Shown one piece after another: positions 35,296 through 41,956 of a stretch of DNA of 64,000 bases. The notes beneath the pieces were generated by a model. That model was not told where the DNA came from. It worked only from the letters and a program-made list of their open reading frames with translations, and did no database searches. Source of the stretch: Tamlana sp. I1. Its GTDB lineage: Bacteria; Bacteroidota; Bacteroidia; Flavobacteriales; Flavobacteriaceae. Position numbers and translations under genes: made by a program. The DNA is taken from positions 1-64,000 of the forward strand of contig NZ_JACLAF010000010.1 of NCBI RefSeq assembly GCF_015355625.1. The letters run 5' to 3'. The first letter of the stretch is position 1. Each line of letters opens with the position of its first letter.

Positions 35296-36134
35296 TATGG
35301 AATCCATTTTTTGTCAAAATTAGGCTTACGCTTTTCTAAAAACGCATTACGACCCTCTTTTGCTTCTTCGGTCATATACGCTAAACGTGTAGCTTCTCCA
35401 GCAAAAACTTGTTGCCCAACCATACCATCATCGGTTAAATTCATAGCGAATTTAAGCATCTTAATAGATGTTGGTGATTTTGCTAATATTTCTTGCGCCC
35501 ATTCATAGGCTGTACTTTCCAATTCTTCATGCGGTATTACGGCATTTACCATCCCCATATCAAAAGCTTCTTGCGCGGAATAATTTCTTCCTAGGAAAAA
35601 GATTTCGCGTGCTTTCTTCTGCCCAACCATTTTAGCTAGATACGCAGACCCATACCCTCCATCAAAACTTGTTACATCGGCATCTGTTTGCTTAAAAATT
35701 GCGTGTTCTTTACTTGCTAAAGTTAAATCGCAAACAACATGTAAACTATGGCCACCGCCAACTGCCCAACCAGGAACAACCGCAATAACTGCTTTAGGCA
35801 TAAAACGTATTAAACGCTGAACCTCTAATATGTTTAAACGATGATAACCATCTTCACCTACATAACCTTGATGACCACGTGCTTTTTGATCACCGCCGCT
35901 ACAAAAGGAATAAACACCATCTTTTGTTGAAGGCCCTTCGGCAGACAACAAAACGACACCTATATTAACATCCTCATTTGCATCATAAAATGCATCATAT
36001 AATTCACTTGTTGTTTTTGGTCGGAAAGCATTTCTAACATTTGGTCTGTTAAACGCTATTCGTGCAACACCGTTACACTTTTTATAGGTGATATCTTCGT
36101 ATTCTTTAACTGTAACCCACTTTGGTTCTTCCAT
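35295..36134 (-). CDS. menB: 1,4-dihydroxy-2-naphthoyl-CoA synthase
   Basis: Crotonase-superfamily enzyme, 279 aa from the ATG at 36134; the frame extends upstream to a TTG. It cyclises OSB-CoA to DHNA-CoA. Signature stretches are FCSGGDQKARG, VPGWAVGGGHSLH and DVTSFDGGYGSAYLAK, where the GD and SFDGGYGS residues are specific for MenB versus other crotonases. First gene of the menaquinone run. A TATTTTTG -7 element (36157 to 36150, minus) predicts a leader of about 10 bases. Confidence 0.96.
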   Translation of the reverse strand: MEEPKWVTVKEYEDITYKKCNGVARIAFNRPNVRNAFRPKTTSELYDAFYDANEDVNIGVVLLSAEGPSTKDGVYSFCSGGDQKARGHQGYVGEDGYHRLNILEVQRLIRFMPKAVIAVVPGWAVGGGHSLHVVCDLTLASKEHAIFKQTDADVTSFDGGYGSAYLAKMVGQKKAREIFFLGRNYSAQEAFDMGMVNAVIPHEELESTAYEWAQEILAKSPTSIKMLKFAMNLTDDGMVGQQVFAGEATRLAYMTEEAKEGRNAFLEKRKPNFDKKWIP

Positions 36135-36294
36135 TCTAAAAATTTTAGTCAAAAATAATTTTTATTTCCTTAAATCCCTTGATTCAATTCTTAAAAATGA
36201 CTTTCTTGTTTACTTAATTTAATATTTTCAATCGTTCAAAGAATAAACACTTATATCTGAATACAATGGAGGATTGTAAAGTTTAAGTTAGTTT

Positions 36295-36318
36295 ACTAAG
36301 TTTATGAAGAAACTTAGT
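36295..36318. other. intergenic hairpin
   Basis: ACTAAGTTT (36295-36303), loop ATGAAG, AAACTTAGT (36310-36318): a perfect 9-bp stem in the 480-bp gap between menB and the small membrane protein. AGGATTG (36270) and CAATCCT (36402) can also pair at long range. No U-run follows. Could be part of a structured leader or small RNA; evidence is thin. Confidence 0.4.
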
Positions 36319-36499
36319 TTTAGTAATATTTAATATGGATTTCTTAATGTTGGTTATCTGACAATTAAATTACTCAAGAAATTAAACCTTTTTACAGGCA
36401 TGCAATCCTCAAAATAAAGTTAATTTTTTATGATTTTATTAATATTTTAACTACAATTTTAGATACTATTAAAAAATTGAATATAGGTAGTACTACGTA

Positions 36500-36530
36500 T
36501 TGTCATGTAGTCCTTTATTGAGTATTTTTG
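36500..36530 (+). promoter_or_regulatory. promoter of the 58-aa membrane protein gene
   Basis: TTG (36500-36502), 20-bp spacer, TATTTTTG (36523-36530). It leaves a 5' leader of roughly 80 bases before the ATG at 36616. Confidence 0.7.
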
Positions 36531-36615
36531 CACAAACAAAACTTATTAACAATCTATTTTTCTTTTTTTTAGGAAAATATTTCGTACTTTGTAAGGACTT
36601 AAAAACCAAGTGTAT

Positions 36616-36792
36616 ATGATAGTAACAATTACTCTAATTATTTCCTCATTAGTTGTTTTAAACTTACTACTACTAAAGTTTAGTTCAAATAAGATAATTA
36701 GAACTTCCGAAAAGAACAAAAAACCTATTATTTTAAGAACTGAAGTTCCTGTAAAATCATTGTCTACAAGACTTGCTCCTACAGGAAGTTAA
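36616..36792 (+). CDS. 58-aa single-pass membrane protein with conserved-looking tail
   Basis: A small protein from ATG 36616; a GTG two codons earlier is less likely. TM segment at about 2-22 (IVTITLIISSLVVLNLLLL), then a basic linker and a C-terminal tail KKPIILRTEVPVKSLSTRLAPTGS. A strong promoter, an 80-base leader and a long hairpin after the stop argue that it is expressed. I do not recognise the family and see no homologous gene in the window. LAPTG is not a canonical LPxTG sortase signal. Confidence 0.7.
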   Translation: MIVTITLIISSLVVLNLLLLKFSSNKIIRTSEKNKKPIILRTEVPVKSLSTRLAPTGS

Positions 36793-36807
36793 ATTTTAAC
36801 TAGTATT

Positions 36808-36848
36808 CATGAAATAGTTCTTAATTTAAAATTAAGAACTATTTCATG
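36808..36848. terminator. 18-bp perfect hairpin after the small membrane protein
   Basis: Arms 36808-36825 (CATGAAATAGTTCTTAAT) and 36831-36848 are exact reverse complements with a TTAAA loop. No long U-run follows on either strand. It lies between two convergent genes and most likely terminates or stabilises transcripts from both. Confidence 0.7.
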
Positions 36849-36850
36849 AG

Positions 36851-36881
36851 TTTAAGTTTAAACTCTACGATTAAACTTAAA
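36851..36881. terminator. second hairpin between the small protein gene and ung
   Basis: TTTAAGTTTA (36851-36860) and TAAACTTAAA (36872-36881), 11-base loop, 13 bp from the ung stop. Confidence 0.5.
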
Positions 36882-36893
36882 GCCTCAATTTTA

Positions 36894-37562
36894 TTACCAC
36901 TCTATTGTAGCTTTTCCTTTAGCTTCAAGGTATTTATTGGCTTCTCTAAAATTATTATTGCCAAACCAATAGCCTCTATTAGCACTAAGTGGCGATGGAT
37001 GTCCCGAAGTTAATACTTTATGTTTTTCTGTATCAATTAGCTTTATTTTCTTTTTAGCAAATCCGCCCCAGAGCAAGAATACGACTTGTTCCCTATTAGC
37101 ACTGACTGCTTTTATAACAGCATCGGTAAACGTTTCCCAGCCTTTTTTTTGATGACTACCTGCCTCATGCGCTCGCACAGTTAAAGTCGCGTTTAAAAGC
37201 AAAACCCCTTGTTTTGCCCAACGTTCTAGATTACCACTTATAGGATACGGTACTCCTAAATCATTTTCAATTTCTTTAAAAATATTAACTAATGAAGGGG
37301 GATGTTTTATACCGTCATTCACAGAAAAACATAAACCATTGGCTTGACCAAAGCCATGATATGGGTCTTGACCAATAACAACAACATTTACATCATTAAA
37401 ATGACAATTATTTAAAGCATTAAAAATTTGATGTTTAGGAGGAAAACATTCATGCTGTTCGTATTCCTGTTTAATAAAAGTCGTTAAATCTTTGAAATAT
37501 GGTTTTTCAAATTCTGTTTCTATATAAGGCTTCCAGCTTTTATGAATATTAGTAAGCATCAT
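36894..37562 (-). CDS. ung: uracil-DNA glycosylase, family 1
   Basis: Base-excision repair enzyme of 222 aa that removes uracil from DNA. Catalytic Asp66 lies in VVIGQDPYHG; LLLNATLTVRAHEAGSH and the uracil-recognition loop LTSGHPSPLSANRG with its His are intact. Starts with tandem Met codons, so the true start could be one codon later. It is 8 bp downstream of holA on the same strand, an apparent two-gene repair/replication operon. Confidence 0.97.
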   Translation of the reverse strand: MMLTNIHKSWKPYIETEFEKPYFKDLTTFIKQEYEQHECFPPKHQIFNALNNCHFNDVNVVVIGQDPYHGFGQANGLCFSVNDGIKHPPSLVNIFKEIENDLGVPYPISGNLERWAKQGVLLLNATLTVRAHEAGSHQKKGWETFTDAVIKAVSANREQVVFLLWGGFAKKKIKLIDTEKHKVLTSGHPSPLSANRGYWFGNNNFREANKYLEAKGKATIEW

Positions 37563-37570
37563 TTTCTGAA

Positions 37571-38575
37571 TTAATTTAAAATTCTAACCATTAATTCCCT
37601 TAATAAATCACCTTGAGGTACCGCATTTGACCCTACACCTTTACTTTTTACATCAAATTCTCTTAGCGTAGCAACTATGCCGCTAACTTTTCGCATTGGG
37701 AAATTTTTAGCCGCTGTAATATAATCTTTTACAAAATATGGGTTTACTTTTAAAGCTTGCGCCACATTTCTAGGTGATTTATCATTCAATCCATGAAAAT
37801 GTAACAATTGCGAGAAGAAGGCAAATAACAAAGACACTGTAACTACCATAGGATTGTCTTTCGGGTTTTCAGCAAAGTACTTAATAATCTTATAGACTTT
37901 AATTTCGTTACGCTCGCCTATTGCATTTCGCAACTCAAAATTATTATAATCCTTACTTATACCAATGTTTTCTTCAATATGTTCTGGGGTGATTTCGGTG
38001 CCACTTGGCAAAATAATTTGGAGTTTTTCCAACTCATTATTTATTTTACTTAAATCGGTTCCTAGAAACTCCACAAGCATTTGAGCTGCTTTTGGCGAAA
38101 TACCATACTTTTTTGACGCTAAAACACGTCTAATCCAATCGGGAACTTGGTTTTCATAAAGTTTTTTACTTTCAAATACAACGCCAGCCTTTTTTAAGGT
38201 TTTATAAAGTGCTTTACGTTTATCTAACTTTTTGTATTTATAATTGATAACTAAAACCGTTGTAGGCTGTGGGTTATCAGCATAACCAGCGAATTTTTCA
38301 ATAGTTCGCGATAAATCCTGAGCTTCCTTTACAATAACCACTTGATGTTCTGCCATCATCGGAAAGCGTTTTGCTTGGCCTACAACATCCTCTACCGTTA
38401 CATCTCTTCCATAAAGTACCATTTGATTAAAACCGCGTTCTTCTTCAGAGAGCACCGTTTTTTCAATAAAATCGGATATTTTATCTATATAATAAGGTTC
38501 TTCCCCCATTAAAAAATAGATAGGTTTCAATTTCCCGCTTTTAATATCGGTTACCAATTGTTTAACTTCGTCCAA
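37571..38575 (-). CDS. holA: DNA polymerase III subunit delta
   Basis: Clamp-loader subunit of 334 aa that opens the beta clamp. The N-terminal PIYFLMGEEPYYIDKISDFI motif, VVIVKEAQDL strand, the KKLYENQVPDWIRRVLASK linker and the C-terminal [14 protein letters not shown] helices match HolA. The clamp-contact residues cannot be judged by eye. Divergent from the HsdR-N gene, with ung just downstream. Confidence 0.94.
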   Translation of the reverse strand: MDEVKQLVTDIKSGKLKPIYFLMGEEPYYIDKISDFIEKTVLSEEERGFNQMVLYGRDVTVEDVVGQAKRFPMMAEHQVVIVKEAQDLSRTIEKFAGYADNPQPTTVLVINYKYKKLDKRKALYKTLKKAGVVFESKKLYENQVPDWIRRVLASKKYGISPKAAQMLVEFLGTDLSKINNELEKLQIILPSGTEITPEHIEENIGISKDYNNFELRNAIGERNEIKVYKIIKYFAENPKDNPMVVTVSLLFAFFSQLLHFHGLNDKSPRNVAQALKVNPYFVKDYITAAKNFPMRKVSGIVATLREFDVKSKGVGSNAVPQGDLLRELMVRILN

Positions 38576-38677
38576 ATCAAAAAAATTTCAGATTAAAATA
38601 TCAAAACCCAACAATTTAGTCAGGATATTTGGTATTTGTATAATGTGGCTTAACTTTGAAAATTAAACAAAAACATA

Positions 38678-39124
38678 TTGCAAGCGCTTAATTTTCCAGA
38701 ATATTCGTTTCGATTCAAAAATAGCGAAAATAAAGTATCTATTTTTGATCCCATTCGTAAAAAATTTGTGATTTTACAACCCGAAGAATGGGTGCGACAG
38801 CATTGTATACAATTTTTAATTCAAGTTAAAGGCTACCCAAAATCGTTGATTAATATTGAAAAAGAACTCACTATTAATGCATTAAAAAAGCGCTATGATA
38901 TTGTGATTTTTAACCCAGATGGAAGTATTCATTTAATTGTGGAGTGTAAAGCCCCTAAAATTAATATCGACCAAAGTACTTTCGATCAAATTGCACGCTA
39001 TAATTTAGAATTAAATGCCACCTTTTTAATGGTTACAAATGGACTAAACCATTATTATTGCCAAATGGATTTTGAAAACGAACGTTATAATTTCTTAAAG
39101 GATATTCCAGATTATAAATCATGA
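38678..39124 (+). CDS. orphan HsdR N-terminal-domain (restriction-endonuclease-like) protein
   Basis: A 148-aa protein equivalent to the N-terminal nuclease domain of type I restriction subunit HsdR, without helicase domains. KKRYDIVIFNPDGSIHLIVECKAPK contains the PD-(D/E)xK core (Asp75, then Glu-x-Lys), so the nuclease site looks intact. No ATG exists in frame; the TTG at 38678, giving MQALNFPEYSFRFK, is the only sensible start. It is a standard neighbour of holA in Bacteroidota as I recall, and no hsdM or hsdS is near, so classical restriction is unlikely. The glycosyltransferase gene overlaps its end by 4 bp. Confidence 0.87.
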   Translation: MQALNFPEYSFRFKNSENKVSIFDPIRKKFVILQPEEWVRQHCIQFLIQVKGYPKSLINIEKELTINALKKRYDIVIFNPDGSIHLIVECKAPKINIDQSTFDQIARYNLELNATFLMVTNGLNHYYCQMDFENERYNFLKDIPDYKS

Positions 39125-40110
39125 AAATAGCAGTAGTTATATTAAATTGGAACGGCGTGAACTTGCTAGAGCAGTTCTTACCTTCCGTTATAAAATATTC
39201 TGAAGAAGCAACTGTTTACGTTGCCGATAATGCTTCAACCGATGATTCTGTTGCTTTTGTGAAACGCACATTTCCTTCAGTAAAAATTATTCAAAATACA
39301 GAAAACGGCGGTTATGCCAAAGGTTATAATGATGCCTTAAAACACATTGAAGCCGATGCTTTTTGCTTACTAAACAGCGATATTGAAGTCACTAAAAATT
39401 GGCTAACACCTATTATTGAAACCTTTAAAAGCGAAAAAGAAACGGCCATTATTCAACCTAAAATATTAGATTTTAAAAAGAAAACGTATTTTGAATACGC
39501 TGGTGCTGGCGGTGGTTTTATCGACAAATATGCTTATCCTTATTGTAGAGGACGTATTTTTAACACTATTGAAGAAGATTTAAATCAGTACAACAATTCC
39601 ATTAACATTTTTTGGGCTTCCGGAGCTTGTTTATTTATAAGAAGTGCCGTTTATAAGGAGTTAGAAGGTCTAGATGAATATTTTTTCGCTCACATGGAAG
39701 AAATCGACTTATGTTGGCGGGCAAAAAACCATGGTCATACTGTTAAATACGTAGGACTTTCAAAAGTATATCATGTAGGAGGCGCAACTTTAACAACACT
39801 AAATCCTAAAAAGACGTATTTAAATTTTAGAAACAGTTTATTTATGCTCACAAAAAATTCTAAAGATTTTTTATTTGGCATAATAATTGTTCGACTATGC
39901 CTTGACGGCATTGCAGGTCTAAAATTTCTTTTTGAGCTGAAACCAAAACATTGCTTAGCAATAATTAAAGCACATTTTAGTTATTACATACAATTAAAAC
40001 GGTTACTAGCTAAAAGAAAATCAACAAAACGCAACGTAAAGCACTACACGATAAAATCTATTGTGTTGAACTACTACCTACTTAACAAAAAGAAGTATAG
40101 TGGTTTATAA
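39121..40110 (+). CDS. family 2 glycosyltransferase
   Basis: A 329-aa GT-A glycosyltransferase. The N-terminus MKIAVVILNWNGVNLLEQFLPS, VADNASTDDS, and the metal site LLNSDIEV (SD in place of DxD) are typical of the rhamnosyltransferase-like GT2 group. The acceptor region FFAHMEEIDLCWRAKNHGH follows, and the C-terminal 70 residues carry a hydrophobic patch that may associate with the membrane. No other surface-polysaccharide genes are nearby; substrate unknown. Coupled to the HsdR-N gene by an ATGA overlap. Confidence 0.93.
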   Translation: MKIAVVILNWNGVNLLEQFLPSVIKYSEEATVYVADNASTDDSVAFVKRTFPSVKIIQNTENGGYAKGYNDALKHIEADAFCLLNSDIEVTKNWLTPIIETFKSEKETAIIQPKILDFKKKTYFEYAGAGGGFIDKYAYPYCRGRIFNTIEEDLNQYNNSINIFWASGACLFIRSAVYKELEGLDEYFFAHMEEIDLCWRAKNHGHTVKYVGLSKVYHVGGATLTTLNPKKTYLNFRNSLFMLTKNSKDFLFGIIIVRLCLDGIAGLKFLFELKPKHCLAIIKAHFSYYIQLKRLLAKRKSTKRNVKHYTIKSIVLNYYLLNKKKYSGL

Positions 40111-40134
40111 ATCTTTAGTGAAAGTTTTGTTAAA

Positions 40135-40167
40135 TTGCTATTGTCCGCCGAATTTTATATATTTTTG
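40135..40167 (+). promoter_or_regulatory. promoter of the OmpA-family gene
   Basis: TTG (40135-40137), 22-bp spacer, TATTTTTG (40160-40167), about 35 bp before the ATG. Confidence 0.7.
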
Positions 40168-40202
40168 TTTAATCATTATTGAAAGTTAATCCTAAAGTTA
40201 TT

Positions 40203-41039
40203 ATGAAAAAAATCTTACTACTTAGTGTATCAGCAATGTTACTACTAAGCTCATGTGTATCAAAAAAACAATTTACAGATCTTCAAGCAAAACAAAAAGA
40301 AACACAAGATTTGCTTAATTCTGCAACCGTTAAACTTAACTCTTGTTTAGAAGACAGAGCATCTGCAACCGCTAGAGCATCTGCTTTAGAAGAGCAAGTA
40401 GCCGATTTACGTAAAAGCAACGACAACTTAACTATTTTATCTTCTAAAGGTGCAAGTAATGTTGAAAAAACATTAGAAAGCATCAAAGAAAAAGAACTTA
40501 AAATTAGCCGTTTACAAGATGCTTTAACTCAAAAAGACAGCGTTACTTTAGCTTTAGTTACAAGTTTAAAACGTGAAGTAGGTATTAATGATCCAGATAT
40601 CGAAGTTAATGTAGAAAAAGGTGTGGTATTTATTTCAATCGCCGATAAATTATTATTCCAAAGCGGAAGCTACAATGTAACCTCTAGAGCTAAAGAAGTT
40701 CTTGCTAAAGTTGCAAAAGTAGTAAACAGCAAACCAGATTTCGAATGTATGGTTGAAGGTTACACAGATAGCGTACCTTACAGCAAACCACCATTATTAG
40801 ACAACTGGGATTTAAGTGTAAAACGTGCAACATCTGTAGTTAGAGTTTTAGTTTCTCTAGATGTTAACCCAGCACAATTAATCGCTGCAGGACGTAGTTC
40901 TTTCAAACCATTAGTTGACAATGACACTGCTGAAAACAGAGCTACAAACCGTCGTACACGTATTGTTGTATTACCTAAAATCGATCAGTTTTACGACATG
41001 ATTGAAAAAGAAATGAAAAACTTACAAGAAGGAAAATAA
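40203..41039 (+). CDS. OmpA family lipoprotein
   Basis: A 278-aa protein from ATG 40203 (an upstream in-frame TTG is rejected because the lipoprotein signal begins here): MKKILLLSVSAMLLLSSC with lipid Cys18. Residues about 25-115 form a coiled coil with Gln, Lys and Leu; the C-terminal OmpA domain (about 140-255) contains LLFQSGSYNVTSRAKEVL and the peptidoglycan-binding LSVKRATSVVRVLV...NRRTRIVV pattern. It would tether the outer membrane to peptidoglycan through a periplasmic coiled coil. It has its own promoter and terminator. Confidence 0.94.
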   Translation: MKKILLLSVSAMLLLSSCVSKKQFTDLQAKQKETQDLLNSATVKLNSCLEDRASATARASALEEQVADLRKSNDNLTILSSKGASNVEKTLESIKEKELKISRLQDALTQKDSVTLALVTSLKREVGINDPDIEVNVEKGVVFISIADKLLFQSGSYNVTSRAKEVLAKVAKVVNSKPDFECMVEGYTDSVPYSKPPLLDNWDLSVKRATSVVRVLVSLDVNPAQLIAAGRSSFKPLVDNDTAENRATNRRTRIVVLPKIDQFYDMIEKEMKNLQEGK

Positions 41040-41060
41040 ACCCTTTTAATAATATGTTTT

Positions 41061-41092
41061 AAAAGCTCAACTGAAAGGTTGGGCTTTTTTTA
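41061..41092 (+). terminator. terminator of the OmpA-family gene
   Basis: AAGCTCAAC (41063-41071) pairs with GTTGGGCTT (41078-41086, one G-T pair), followed by seven T residues. Confidence 0.88.
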
Positions 41093-41094
41093 TG

Positions 41095-41177
41095 GCGTTA
41101 CCCAAAAGGGTCAGGCTTTCACTACTCGCTGCCTCCTAAGGTCGGCGAGCTCAAACATACCGTTCAATCCTTAACGC
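41095..41177. repeat. dispersed repeat, family A copy 2
   Basis: GCGTTA (41095-41100) and TAACGC (41172-41177) are exact terminal inverted repeats. Inside: CCCAAAAGGG hairpin, GTCAGGCTTTC (41110-41120), a CTCGC..GCGAG hairpin core, and CCGTTCAATCCTTAACGC. Order of parts equals copy 1 at 19560-19658, with different hairpin sequences. Confidence 0.78.
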
Positions 41178-41255
41178 GGGCCTCATAGCAAACCAAGTCT
41201 CAAATTAAAAAGTATAGCGTATAGAATTAGTAAAGCGCTTCTGTTTTCTTAGGAA

Positions 41256-41876
41256 TTAAAATATCTCCAAACTCCCTTTGCCCTCTCTAATAATCACAGG
41301 TTCGTCTTCAGATAAATCGATAACCGTTGAAGCTTCATTATCGCCGTAACCTCCATCAATTACCAAATCCACCAAGTTATCCCATTTTTCTAAAATAAGT
41401 TCTGGGTCTGTGGTGTACTCTAAAACTTCATCCTCATCATGAATTGATGTTGAGATAATGGGGTTCCCTAAACGTTTTACAATCTCCAAAGCAATACTGT
41501 TATCGGGAACTCTAATCCCCACAGTTTTTCTTTTTTTAAACGGATTGGGTAAAGATTTGGCGCCTGGAAGAATAAAAGTATACGGCCCTGGAAGTGCTCG
41601 TTTTAAGATTTTAAAAGTAGCTGTGTCAATTTGCTTAACGTAATCGCTTAAATCACTTAAATCATGACAAACAAACGAAAAATTAGCTTTTTCAAGCTTT
41701 ACACCTTTAATACGAGCTACACGCTCTAAGGCCTTTAAATTAGTAATGTCACAACCTAAACCATAAACCGTATCGGTTGGATAAATAATAAGTCCGCCCT
41801 GTTTTAATACTTTAACAGCCTTATCAATCTCCCTTGGATTAGGGTTTTCCTCGTATATTCTAATAAAATCAGCCAT
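41256..41876 (-). CDS. Sua5/YciO/YrdC family protein (YciO-type)
   Basis: A 206-aa protein of the family whose YrdC/TsaC members make threonylcarbamoyl-AMP for tRNA t6A37. The sequence follows the YciO pattern: GGLIIYPTDTVYGLGCDI, ARIKGVKLEKANFSFVCHDLSDLS, ALPGPYTFIL, and DLVIDGGYGDNEASTVIDLSEDEPVIIREGKG. YciO length (206 aa) is identical. Because YciO is weak or inactive in t6A synthesis in E. coli, I leave the enzyme name open; another TsaC-like gene may exist elsewhere. Monocistronic, 80 bp upstream of the helicase stop. Confidence 0.85.
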   Translation of the reverse strand: MADFIRIYEENPNPREIDKAVKVLKQGGLIIYPTDTVYGLGCDITNLKALERVARIKGVKLEKANFSFVCHDLSDLSDYVKQIDTATFKILKRALPGPYTFILPGAKSLPNPFKKRKTVGIRVPDNSIALEIVKRLGNPIISTSIHDEDEVLEYTTDPELILEKWDNLVDLVIDGGYGDNEASTVIDLSEDEPVIIREGKGSLEIF

Positions 41877-41956
41877 GACATTTTATGATAGGTTCTTTCA
41901 CAAAGTAAATATTAAATATCGGACTATAAAAGTCAACGTACTATAAAACAGTCATT

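Noticed and set aside
36616-36792. LAPTGS tail as a sortase signal
   Set aside because: The motif is not LPxTG, there is no hydrophobic segment after it, and the sole TM lies at the N-terminus.
38678-39124. Type I restriction system
   Set aside because: No hsdM, hsdS or helicase part of HsdR in the neighbourhood.
41256-41876. Firm call as TsaC (t6A synthesis)
   Set aside because: Sequence follows YciO, which is not an efficient threonylcarbamoyl-AMP synthase in E. coli, so only the family is stated.
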